Source: JBDHTO01 sp039808665
GTDB taxonomy: Bacteria > Pseudomonadota > Alphaproteobacteria > Paracaedibacterales > JAKBAR01
Direction: 5' to 3'
Assembly: GCA_039808665.1 (NCBI GenBank)
Contig: JBDHTO010000023.1
Location: forward strand, 1-14,479
DNA length: 14,479 nt
Positions 6,009-13,020 of the stretch are shown here, in pieces (the stretch's first letter is position 1; each line of letters begins with the position of its first letter). The position numbers and the translations under genes are program-made. The notes under the pieces are model-generated. The model saw nothing but the letters and a program-made list of their open reading frames with translations, was not told the DNA's origin and searched no databases.

Positions 6009-6082
6009 GGTAGGTGATGACGGGATTGAACCGCCGACCCTCTCGGTGTAAACGAGATGCTCTACCGCTGAGCTAATCACCC
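6008..6082 (-). tRNA. tRNA-Val (anticodon TAC), CCA encoded
   Basis: Reading the minus strand: acceptor GGGTGAT, D arm GCTC-AGCGGTA-GAGC, anticodon arm TCTCG-TTTACAC-CGAGA with anticodon TAC (valine, GUA codons), variable loop GGGTC, T arm GGCGG-TTCAATC-CCGTC, acceptor 3' strand ATCACCT, discriminator A and an encoded CCA. All stems pair, with a G-U in the T stem. The terminal acceptor pair is G1-U72 rather than the usual G1-C72. Total 75 bases with CCA. A hairpin separates it from the upstream HU gene, and a lipoprotein reading frame begins at its 3' end. Confidence 0.95.
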
Positions 6083-6090
6083 AAAAGAAT

Positions 6091-6161
6091 TGCGCAATCA
6101 CAGATCTAAAGCCTTTTCGAAAATTTTTCAAGGAAAATTTTGTGTGATTGCGCATTTTTTT
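6091..6161. terminator. Large nested hairpin with T7 tract, probable bidirectional terminator
   Basis: Perfect 12-base inverted repeat TGCGCAATCACA (6091-6102) / TGTGATTGCGCA (6143-6154) enclosing an inner near-perfect stem AAAATTTTTC / GGAAAATTTT around 6120-6141. On the plus strand the outer arm is followed by seven T (6155-6161), which suits termination of transcripts coming from upp-def. On the minus strand it is followed by ATTCTTTTGG, a weaker end for the HU transcript ahead of the tRNA. The 40-base loop with its own stem is unusual for an ordinary terminator. Confidence 0.6.
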
Positions 6162-6178
6162 AAGAAAGTCGTCTATGC

Positions 6179-6454
6179 TTATTTCGCAACTGCTTCTTTC
6201 AATTGTTTTCCTGCGCGGAACTTTGGAAGGCGTGCCGCTGGAATTGTGATAGCTTGACCTGTGCGTGGGTTGCGACCTTCTGATTTTGCACGTTGTGCTG
6301 TTGTAAATGTACCAAAGCCAACGAGACGCACATCGCCACCTGACTTAAGGGACTTTGTAATGGCTTTTACTGTTGCATCGAGTGCGCGCTCTGCATCTGC
6401 TTTTGTAAGACCAGAATGAGAAGCAATTTGTGTAATAAGCTCTTGTTTATTCAC
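6179..6454 (-). CDS. hup: HU-family DNA-binding protein
   Basis: Small histone-like protein that bends and compacts DNA as a dimer. The product (MNKQELITQIASHSGLTKAD, 91 residues) has the helical N-terminal half and the signature GFGTFTTAQRAKSEGRNPRTG (about 47-67), with the DNA-intercalating-arm NP pair and a basic C-terminus (RAGKQLKEAV). Length and motif fit HU rather than IHF. The start is GTG at 6452-6454, with AAGGTAGG about six bases upstream, so initiation is strong despite GTG. It is probably a single-gene unit: a candidate promoter lies just upstream and the nested hairpin just downstream. Confidence 0.96.
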   Translation of the reverse strand: MNKQELITQIASHSGLTKADAERALDATVKAITKSLKSGGDVRLVGFGTFTTAQRAKSEGRNPRTGQAITIPAARLPKFRAGKQLKEAVAK

Positions 6455-6493
6455 GGAAAACCTACCTTATAAAAATTGTTAACTACAGTTTTA

Positions 6494-6523
6494 ATCTTAA
6501 GCAGCGCAGAAAACCTAGGTCAA
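6494..6523 (-). promoter_or_regulatory. Candidate sigma70 promoter for hup
   Basis: On the minus strand TTGACC (6518-6523) and TAAGAT (6494-6499) are separated by 18 bases, about 40 bases ahead of the GTG start. The -35 matches five of six consensus bases and the -10 four of six. Confidence 0.5.
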
Positions 6524-6648
6524 TGGTAAATTTTCATTTTTTTTGTAAATTGTCGTTTTTTTGGCAAAAATCAGAGAAAATAGATGAGTTTGTTAAGATT
6601 TTAGTAATAATTTTCCCTCTAAACTCACTATAAAAGCGTACCTTTATT

Positions 6649-7884
6649 GTGTGTTCACGCGTGTCAGTTATTACGGAATCACCTAGGTTTTCCCTCTCTC
6701 AGATGCTTCGTCTGGGGGTGGGTATTGGCTTACTGATCGTTGTGGGCGTGATTTATCTTCCTTATGCATTCTTTACTTACAGTTCAACCGCCGTTGTAAG
6801 TGCACGTATTATCACCTTAACGACCCCCATCGACGGTATTGTTGCGCGAGCTCCACCACCCCCCGGAACAGAAGTTCAAGCCGGCGAGGTTATTGCGAAA
6901 TTTGTGAATACAACGGTCGATAGATCAACTCTTTCTGAGCTCCAAGTCGAAAGAGCTTCCTTGGAAGAGCGTATTATTAGTCTTGAACAGGAAAAGAAAA
7001 ATTTACTTTCTATAAAGTCAGAGCTTGAAGAAAGTAAAAAAATCTATCTAAATTCTCAGGCCGAGCGCCTCGAGTACGATATCCAGCGTGCGAAAAAAAG
7101 GTATGAAGAACTCCTGGATTCTGTCACGGAAAACTCTCGTCTTCTTAATCGGAAAAAACATCTTTTTGGCAAGGGGGATGTGTCTCTTTCAAGTTTAGAC
7201 ACAACATTTTTTTCAGCAGAACGTTCTATAAAAGCGGCAGAACAAGCAAAGCTTGATTGGGAACGCATGGTAAAGGAGCTTAATGTTCTTCGCAAAGGGA
7301 TATTTATTAACCAAGATGGTCGAGCAGAAATTGTTTACCAGGATCAAAGAAATGACGAAATTCGCATCCGTCTTGAGGAGATAGAGTCTCGTATTTTAGA
7401 AAGTCGAACACGTCTTAAGGCGATTGAAGAGCGTATTAAACTTGAGGAGGGTCGAATTGCTGGATTTGAATCGAGGGAAATTCGTGCTTCTGATTTTAGT
7501 GTCATCCTTAGATCTTATGTCATGGAGGGCACACATATCGATGAAAAAACAAAGGTCGTTGATGTCATTGATTGCACAAAAGTCTTTGTAGATATGACGA
7601 TTCACGAGGGATATTTCGAAAAAATAAAAATTGGTGAGCGCGTTTCTATTAAACTGAGAGGCTCACCAAAACATATTCATGGCACGGTGAGTCATATTCG
7701 TGGTGGTGCAACCTTTGCAGAACCCGAGAAAAACCTAGCAGGCGTTGCCCCCATCCGCAAACCCCATGAAATGCAAGTACTTATTCAAATTGACCAAGAA
7801 GATCTTTATAACAGTGCTTCTGATTTTTGCCATGTAGGTAGGACAGGGGAAGTGAGCTTTAAAGGTATGCGAACAAGTGCTTGA
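6649..7884 (+). CDS. HlyD-family periplasmic adaptor (membrane fusion protein), partner of polysaccharide synthase
   Basis: Inner-membrane-anchored periplasmic protein of about 411 residues. One membrane helix (about 20-44, LGVGIGLLIVVGVIYLPYAF) is followed by a barrel-sandwich half-motif (TLTTPIDGIVARAPPPPGTEV, 57-76), a long charged coiled-coil hairpin (about 93-275, interrupted near 170-190), the second half-motif (SVILRSYVMEGTHIDEKTKV, 284-303) and a beta-barrel region (VDMTIHEGYFEKIKIGERVS). That order is the HlyD/EmrA membrane-fusion layout; no PilZ domain is present, unlike Alg44. It lies 15 bases upstream of a BcsA-like synthase, so its likely job is to guide the nascent polysaccharide through the periplasm. 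The start is uncertain: GTG at 6649 has no clear ribosome site, though TATAAA at 6629-6634 would give a nearly leaderless transcript. A later ATG (6703) would still keep the helix. Confidence 0.87.
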   Translation: MCSRVSVITESPRFSLSQMLRLGVGIGLLIVVGVIYLPYAFFTYSSTAVVSARIITLTTPIDGIVARAPPPPGTEVQAGEVIAKFVNTTVDRSTLSELQVERASLEERIISLEQEKKNLLSIKSELEESKKIYLNSQAERLEYDIQRAKKRYEELLDSVTENSRLLNRKKHLFGKGDVSLSSLDTTFFSAERSIKAAEQAKLDWERMVKELNVLRKGIFINQDGRAEIVYQDQRNDEIRIRLEEIESRILESRTRLKAIEERIKLEEGRIAGFESREIRASDFSVILRSYVMEGTHIDEKTKVVDVIDCTKVFVDMTIHEGYFEKIKIGERVSIKLRGSPKHIHGTVSHIRGGATFAEPEKNLAGVAPIRKPHEMQVLIQIDQEDLYNSASDFCHVGRTGEVSFKGMRTSA

Positions 7885-7899
7885 TGGGGGAGAGGTATC

Positions 7900-9912
7900 G
7901 TGAATTTTCATCACCTTTTCTATGTTGCTATCTCCCTTATTGTGATTATTCTCATTCTTCCAAGGATGGATCACAACAATCCTAAGCATAGAAGCTATGC
8001 CGCATTTTTTGCGATCGTTCTTTTTGCGCGTTATATCATGTGGAGGACAAACCAAAGTATTGTTATCGCCCCTATGCCAACCTTTGAGGGGTTTTGGATC
8101 TGGGTATGCTTTATCAACGAAATTTTTATCTTTATTGAAACAGGTACTTTTTACCTGCTTTTGAGTAAAAATGCGGATCGTCTTCCTGATGCAGATAAAT
8201 TTGAAAAAATCCTAAGAGCCCTTCCACCCGAGCAGTTGCCCACAGTAGATGTTTTTATTCCTACCTATAATGAGGGAATTGATGTTTTGGAGCGTTCTAT
8301 TGTCGGAGCACTCCACCTTGATTGGCCTAAAAATAAGCTTAAGGTATGGGTCTTGGATGATGGAAAACGTGACTGGCTTAGAGAGTTTGCCCTAAGCAAA
8401 GGAGCGGGGTATATCCGACGCTCAGATAATGTCCATGCAAAAGCTGGCAATCTTAATCATGCATCCATGCTTACCCATGGAAAATTTGTCATGACCCTTG
8501 ATGCAGACTTTGTTCCATTTCGTAATTTCCTTTTCCGCACAGTGGGATTCTTTATTGATCCCAAAGTTGCCATTGTACAGACGCCTCAACATTTCTTTAA
8601 TAAGGATTTCGTGCAAACAAATCTTCATCTGCATTCGTCCACACCCGATGAGCAGCGGCTCTTTTTTGATGTGATGATGCCTGCACGAGATGGTTGGAAT
8701 GCTGCTTTTTGGTGCGGTTCTTGCAGCGTGGCACGGAGGACAGCCATTGAGAGTTGCGGTGGGATTCCCACAAAATCTATTACAGAAGACTTGCTTACAA
8801 CACTGACTTTGCTGAGACATGGTTATGTAACCCGTTATCTCAATGAAAAACTCAGCCACGGTATTGCTCCTGAAAAACTAGATAGCCTTGTCATTCAAAG
8901 GGAAAGATGGTGCCGTGGTACGATTCAGGCCTTTTATAGCGACGTTGGACCGCTCGGTCCTAATCTAAGTTTTGTTCACCGTATCCTTTTTCTTCCCATC
9001 TATTGGATCTTTAGTCCGATTACACGCATTATGGCCCACGTCATTCCTATTGTATTCCTTTGGACCGGTGTTCCGGCAGTTTATATCGACCATTATACCG
9101 ATATTATCAATTTTCAAATTCCTGTAATCCTTTTCAACTTTGCCTATGAACGTTGGGTCATGCCTGCGCATTTTATCCCGCTTATTAATACGGCGAGTAA
9201 TACTCTCAATGCTCTTCAGGTCTTTCCCACAGTTATCAGCAGCCTTCTTCATCCCTACAAAAAGGGATTTGGTGTCACACCCAAGGGGAAAAGCGCCCCC
9301 AAATCAAAAATGACATATCACGCCTTTTCTTTTTGGACGTCGATGATTCTTCTCATTTTGACCTTGGTAGGTATTATCATCAGCCTTAGACCTGAATTAA
9401 GTAATAACCAATCCGATGCATTTTTCCCCGTTGCCGTGACATGGTCGGTATTCAACTGTATTATTTTAATCCTCATGGTATTTTTAAGTATTGAACACCC
9501 TAAAAAACGAGTAGAAGAGCGCTTTACCATCAATCGGGAAAGTAAAATCCGTATGAGGGGGCAGTTTTATCAGGGAAAAATCATGGATATGTCCCAAACA
9601 GGGGCGCGTATTTATTGTGATACCTATGCCCATGAGGGGGAGGTGATCAAAATCGATATTGATGGTGTTTTGGTTTCGGGGAGGGTGCTTTTTAGTAAGA
9701 ACGGAGAGATGCGTCTGAGTTTCCTTGATATGAGTCCAGAGCAACGGGACCATGTGATTCGTTATTTGTTTACTGGAAAATTTGATAATGCAGCCAGATC
9801 AAAAAACGTTTGGCATATTTTCAAGCACTTGGGACGCAGGGCCTTTGGTAACCATGATAGCTTATATAAGGACGACCATAAAAATATATCCTCACCCCAT
9901 TCACAGGGATAA
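7900..9912 (+). CDS. BcsA-like processive family 2 glycosyltransferase with C-terminal PilZ domain
   Basis: Membrane polysaccharide synthase of 670 residues. N-terminal helices (about 5-21, 33-48, 63-88) precede a GT2 domain with every processive-synthase motif: DDG (153-155), DAD (201-203), QTPQHF (227-232), TED (295-297) and QRERW (333-337). More helices follow, with the gating-loop motif FGVTPK (457-462), matching FxVTxK of BcsA, and helices near 475-495 and 510-530. The PilZ domain has both c-di-GMP motifs, RVEER (537-541) and DMSQTG (563-568), so allosteric activation by c-di-GMP is expected. The product could be cellulose or another beta-glucan; there are no bcsB, bcsC or bcsZ genes here, only the HlyD-type partner immediately upstream. 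Start GTG has GGGGGAGAGG before it. BcsA-like catalysis is secure; product identity is open. Confidence 0.93.
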   Translation: MNFHHLFYVAISLIVIILILPRMDHNNPKHRSYAAFFAIVLFARYIMWRTNQSIVIAPMPTFEGFWIWVCFINEIFIFIETGTFYLLLSKNADRLPDADKFEKILRALPPEQLPTVDVFIPTYNEGIDVLERSIVGALHLDWPKNKLKVWVLDDGKRDWLREFALSKGAGYIRRSDNVHAKAGNLNHASMLTHGKFVMTLDADFVPFRNFLFRTVGFFIDPKVAIVQTPQHFFNKDFVQTNLHLHSSTPDEQRLFFDVMMPARDGWNAAFWCGSCSVARRTAIESCGGIPTKSITEDLLTTLTLLRHGYVTRYLNEKLSHGIAPEKLDSLVIQRERWCRGTIQAFYSDVGPLGPNLSFVHRILFLPIYWIFSPITRIMAHVIPIVFLWTGVPAVYIDHYTDIINFQIPVILFNFAYERWVMPAHFIPLINTASNTLNALQVFPTVISSLLHPYKKGFGVTPKGKSAPKSKMTYHAFSFWTSMILLILTLVGIIISLRPELSNNQSDAFFPVAVTWSVFNCIILILMVFLSIEHPKKRVEERFTINRESKIRMRGQFYQGKIMDMSQTGARIYCDTYAHEGEVIKIDIDGVLVSGRVLFSKNGEMRLSFLDMSPEQRDHVIRYLFTGKFDNAARSKNVWHIFKHLGRRAFGNHDSLYKDDHKNISSPHSQG

Positions 9913-9996
9913 TTCATAAAATCAAAAATAACTCCCCTTGATCATGAAAAAACCTTCACATATCTTACTCTTAAGCGAGCACAGAGGAAGAAAAGC

Positions 9997-10680
9997 ATGT
10001 TTGAAGGAAAAAAACTCATAGATTTAACCCATCCACTGGACGAGCACGCTCCAACATGGTCAGGCGGATGTGGATTTTCCTACAAAAATAAAATGGATTA
10101 TGATCAAGGACTTCGTGCTCAATCCCTAAGAATGCTCTCAGGTGTTGGCACACACATGGATGCACCATCCCATTTTATTCCCGACGGAAAGTCAATTGCG
10201 GATATTGATCTTGCTGATCTTATTCTTCCTCTTCACGTTATTCATAAAAAGTGTGAGGCGTCTGATCAGCTTTTGGTTTCAGACCTTAAAACTTATGAAA
10301 AAGAGTATGAGATTATCAAACCTGGTGCTTTTGTCGCATTTCACTCCCATTGGGATCAGCATTGGCACGCAGAAAAAGATTATAGAAATCTTGATTCAGA
10401 CGGGATCATGCATTTTCCCACCATCTCAGAAGAGGCCTGTGAATATTTACTTGAAAAGGGTATCAAGGGCATAGGCATCGATACTCTCTCTCCGGATCCA
10501 GAGCCTTCTTTATCAAACTTGCCCTTTCCCGTTCATCACATGATATTGGGGGAGGGGGGATATATCCTAGAAAACCTCGCCAATTTGAGTATGGTTCATG
10601 GATCCGCATACATGATCGCTCTTCCCATACCTATTGTGGAGGGAACAGAATCTCCGACAAGGGTTATAGGAATACTTTAA
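9997..10680 (+). CDS. Cyclase / kynurenine formamidase-family metal-dependent hydrolase
   Basis: Member of the cyclase family (PF04199 type), which includes KynB formamidase and isatin hydrolase; they cleave small amides or lactams with a metal pair. Seen: IDLTHPLDEHAPTW at the start, the metal motif GVGTHMDAPSHF (49-60), GIDTLSPDPEP, and the C-terminal FPVHHMILGEGGYILENLANL with His 180 and Glu 192 at the right spacing. The usual first ligand of HxGTHxD is Gly 49 here, so one metal His appears to be missing, while His 53, Asp 55, His 180 and Glu 192 remain. Length 227 is normal. AGAGGA precedes the ATG. The gene stands 84 bases after the synthase and 110 before map, so it may be transcribed alone. 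The substrate is unknown; no tryptophan-catabolism genes are nearby. Confidence 0.85.
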   Translation: MFEGKKLIDLTHPLDEHAPTWSGGCGFSYKNKMDYDQGLRAQSLRMLSGVGTHMDAPSHFIPDGKSIADIDLADLILPLHVIHKKCEASDQLLVSDLKTYEKEYEIIKPGAFVAFHSHWDQHWHAEKDYRNLDSDGIMHFPTISEEACEYLLEKGIKGIGIDTLSPDPEPSLSNLPFPVHHMILGEGGYILENLANLSMVHGSAYMIALPIPIVEGTESPTRVIGIL

Positions 10681-10694
10681 AGGGATAATAAGAT

Positions 10695-10715
10695 GGTAAA
10701 AAAACAAGTTTTACC
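10695..10715 (+). terminator. Hairpin after the cyclase gene
   Basis: GGTAAAA (10695-10701) and TTTTACC (10709-10715) form a 7-bp stem with a 7-base loop, 14 bases after the cyclase stop. The following CTTTCC is a poor U tract, so termination would be weak. The rest of the gap to map (to 10790) is AT-rich leader with no clear promoter. Confidence 0.35.
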
Positions 10716-10790
10716 CTTTCCATAGTTGCGAAAACTCAACGCAGCCGTTACATGTTTATTAACTAAATATCGTTACATTAAAGGAAACCC

Positions 10791-11612
10791 ATGACTCACA
10801 AGTCGGCCCATGTACACCATGATGGATGTTGTCATCATGACCACCATCACGAAGAAGAGGATAATGTGATCACACTTCACACTCAAGATGATTTTCAACC
10901 CATGAGGGAGGCAGGAAAACTTGCGTCTCAAGTGTTGGATTTTATCACACCTCATGTGGATGCGGGAGTAACGACAGAAACATTGAATACGCTGTGCCAT
11001 AATTTTATCCTTGAACATGGCGCAATTCCAGCACCCCTTGGTTATCGGGGCTATCCCAAATCTATATGCACATCTGTAAATCATGTTGTGTGCCACGGTA
11101 TTCCCTCGGATAAAAAATTACAAAATGGTGACATTATCAATATTGATGTCACTGTGATAAAGGATGGCTGGTTTGGTGATACAAGCCGGATGTTTCGTGT
11201 TGGGAAAATTCCCCTACGCGCTCAAAAACTTATTGATGTTACCTATGAAGCTATGATGAGGGGAATTGATGTTGTGAAGCCTGGCAATACCTTTGGTGAT
11301 ATTGGTCACGCTATACAAACCTTTGCAGAGAAAAATGGATTTTCTGTAGTCAGGGATTTTTGTGGTCATGGTATTGGACGCGTTTTTCACACAACACCCA
11401 ATGTCCTTCATTACGGAAAACCTGGAACAGGGGCAGAACTTCGTCCAGGAATGTTTTTCACCATAGAACCTATGATCAATGCTGGTGCTTATCACGTAAA
11501 GATTTTAGATGATGATTGGACAGCCGTCACACGTGATCGATCCCTTTCAGCGCAGTTTGAGCATACCATTGGTGTCACAGAAACAGGTTATGAGATTTTT
11601 ACCGTGAGCTAG
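10791..11612 (+). CDS. map: Methionine aminopeptidase type I with His-rich N-terminal extension
   Basis: Cytosolic metalloprotease that removes the initiator Met from new proteins. The five metal ligands are all present: Asp 119 and Asp 130 (NIDV, GDTS), His 193 (CGHGIG), Glu 226 (FTIEP) and Glu 257 (QFEHT), with the assisting His 102 and His 200. The catalytic domain begins at about residue 26 (VITLHTQDDFQPMREAG), where the E. coli enzyme starts. Before it lies MTHKSAHVHHDGCCHHDHHH plus EEEDN, with nine His and two Cys in 25 residues, a likely metal-binding tail. ATG at 10791 has AAAGGA five bases upstream. However, an in-frame GTG at 10866 has GAAGAGG five bases before it and would give a standard-length enzyme, so two forms are possible. 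radC follows after six bases. Confidence 0.95.
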   Translation: MTHKSAHVHHDGCCHHDHHHEEEDNVITLHTQDDFQPMREAGKLASQVLDFITPHVDAGVTTETLNTLCHNFILEHGAIPAPLGYRGYPKSICTSVNHVVCHGIPSDKKLQNGDIINIDVTVIKDGWFGDTSRMFRVGKIPLRAQKLIDVTYEAMMRGIDVVKPGNTFGDIGHAIQTFAEKNGFSVVRDFCGHGIGRVFHTTPNVLHYGKPGTGAELRPGMFFTIEPMINAGAYHVKILDDDWTAVTRDRSLSAQFEHTIGVTETGYEIFTVS

Positions 11613-11618
11613 CATCAG

Positions 11619-12296
11619 ATGACAGAATCCCCCCATTATCTTGGACATCGCCAAAGACTTAAGGAAAAGTTTCAAAAGGGGGGAGTCCTTGCGGATTATG
11701 AGCTTTTGGAGCTTTTGCTTTTTCAGGCAATTCCACGGGCCGATGTCAAACCTCTTGCGAAAATTCTTCTCTCAACCTTTGGATCCATTCCCGCCATTTT
11801 CCAAGCAGATCCAAGCCGCCTTAAGGATATTAAGGGAATAGGGGATGCGGTCATTCATCTTTTTAAACTTGTTCATGCGATTTCATTAGAGTCTCAACAA
11901 CAAGAATTAAAGGGCAAAGACATTCTTTCCTGCGAGGAAGATGTCCTTTCCTATCTTAAGGATAAAATGGGATATGCGAGTGTTGAACATCTCTTAGCAA
12001 TATTTTTGGACAATAAAAATGCAATTATTGTTGATGAAGTCCTTCAAAAGGGAACTGTAGATCGTGCGCCTCTTTACCCAAGAGAAGTCCTTAAACGTGC
12101 TTTAGAAGTTGGAGCAAGCAGTATTATCCTTGCACACAACCATCCAAGCGGTGATCCAACACCTTCTTCCAATGATTTACTTTCGACAGAAGAAGTGCAA
12201 ACAGGAGCACGTTCTTTGGGTATCAACCTCCACGATCATATTATCGTTGGGAAGGATCAGCATATTTCCATGCGTGCGCTGGGGATCATTGAATAG
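11619..12296 (+). CDS. radC: RadC family JAMM/MPN-domain protein
   Basis: RadC homologues carry a helix-hairpin-helix and a JAMM metal site; despite the name, a direct DNA-repair role has been questioned, and biochemical function is unsettled. Here the N-terminal part (LGHRQRLKEKF, then LADYELLELLLF) leads to a helix-hairpin-helix LKDIKGIGDA (about 68-77). The JAMM motif is HNHPSGDPTPSSND (173-186) with both His and the Asp, preceded by REVLKRALEVGASSIILA. The length of 225 residues is typical. It starts six bases after the map stop; map-radC adjacency is common in alphaproteobacteria and suggests one transcript. The ribosome site before ATG is weak, fitting coupling to map. Confidence 0.95.
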   Translation: MTESPHYLGHRQRLKEKFQKGGVLADYELLELLLFQAIPRADVKPLAKILLSTFGSIPAIFQADPSRLKDIKGIGDAVIHLFKLVHAISLESQQQELKGKDILSCEEDVLSYLKDKMGYASVEHLLAIFLDNKNAIIVDEVLQKGTVDRAPLYPREVLKRALEVGASSIILAHNHPSGDPTPSSNDLLSTEEVQTGARSLGINLHDHIIVGKDQHISMRALGIIE

Positions 12297-12340
12297 CGTT
12301 CTTGTTTCTTCTACTATGGCGACAACTGTTTTTAGGTTGA

Positions 12341-12937
12341 TTGTCTTTCGTGATTTCTCTTGATGCTTTGATTCAAAAATTAAGTAAACTTCCAGGTCTT
12401 GGACCACGTTCAGGACGCCGCATGGCGCTTTACCTTCTCAAGAAAAAGGAAGATCAGATGAAACCACTGATCGCAGCTCTTCAGCAAGCCTTTGACGATG
12501 TGCGTACATGCCAAACCTGTTTTAATTTGGACACCCACAGCCCCTGTACAATTTGCACCGACCATAAACGTCAGCCGCATACCCTTTGTGTTGTGGCGGA
12601 TGTCGCAGATTTATGGGCCATGGAACGTGCCCATGCATTTTTGGGAAAGTATCATGTGCTGGGTGGGTTACTTTCTGCGGTTGATGGAACAACACCAGAT
12701 AAGTTAACCATTTCTAAGCTTCAAGAGCGCATTCAGACGGATAATATTAAAGAAATTGTCTTTGCCCTAAGTGCGACAATTGATGGGCAAACAACACTGC
12801 ATTATATCATGACCCAACTCAAGGATCGCGGTCTTGTGTTTACGTCTTTAGCTCATGGCGTTCCTTTGGGGGGGGAGCTGGATTATCTTGATGATGGCAC
12901 CCTTAGCCTTGCCTACAAAGCCAGACAGGCTGTTTAA
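12341..12937 (+). CDS. recR: Recombination protein RecR
   Basis: RecR forms a DNA clamp that, with RecO and RecF, helps load RecA at gaps. Visible in order: helix-hairpin-helix LSKLPGLGPRSGRRMALYLL (14-33), a four-Cys zinc motif (Cys 57, 60, 69, 72), a Toprim domain starting CVVADVADLWAMERAHAF (83-100), and the C-terminal AHGVPLGGELDYLDDGTLSLA. The length of 198 is normal. The Toprim Glu that usually follows VV in this family is Ala 86 (codon GCG), one base change from GAG; other landmarks are intact. Start choice: TTG at 12341 has TTTAGG four bases upstream, while a GTG three codons later is an alternative. The gene lies 44 bases after radC, on the same strand. Confidence 0.95.
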   Translation: MSFVISLDALIQKLSKLPGLGPRSGRRMALYLLKKKEDQMKPLIAALQQAFDDVRTCQTCFNLDTHSPCTICTDHKRQPHTLCVVADVADLWAMERAHAFLGKYHVLGGLLSAVDGTTPDKLTISKLQERIQTDNIKEIVFALSATIDGQTTLHYIMTQLKDRGLVFTSLAHGVPLGGELDYLDDGTLSLAYKARQAV

Positions 12938-13020
12938 CTGCTCTTTTATATTAATAAACTTTTAATCTTCTTTCTTCTAGAATAAGCTATACGTCTGACT
13001 CTTTAAAACGAAGGATAAGA

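Noticed and set aside
5904..6155. 83-codon minus-strand ORF spanning the tRNA
   Set aside because: Its 5' half is the nested hairpin and tRNA-Val sequence; only the last third looks like protein (the lipoprotein tail), so the full ORF is not credible as a gene.
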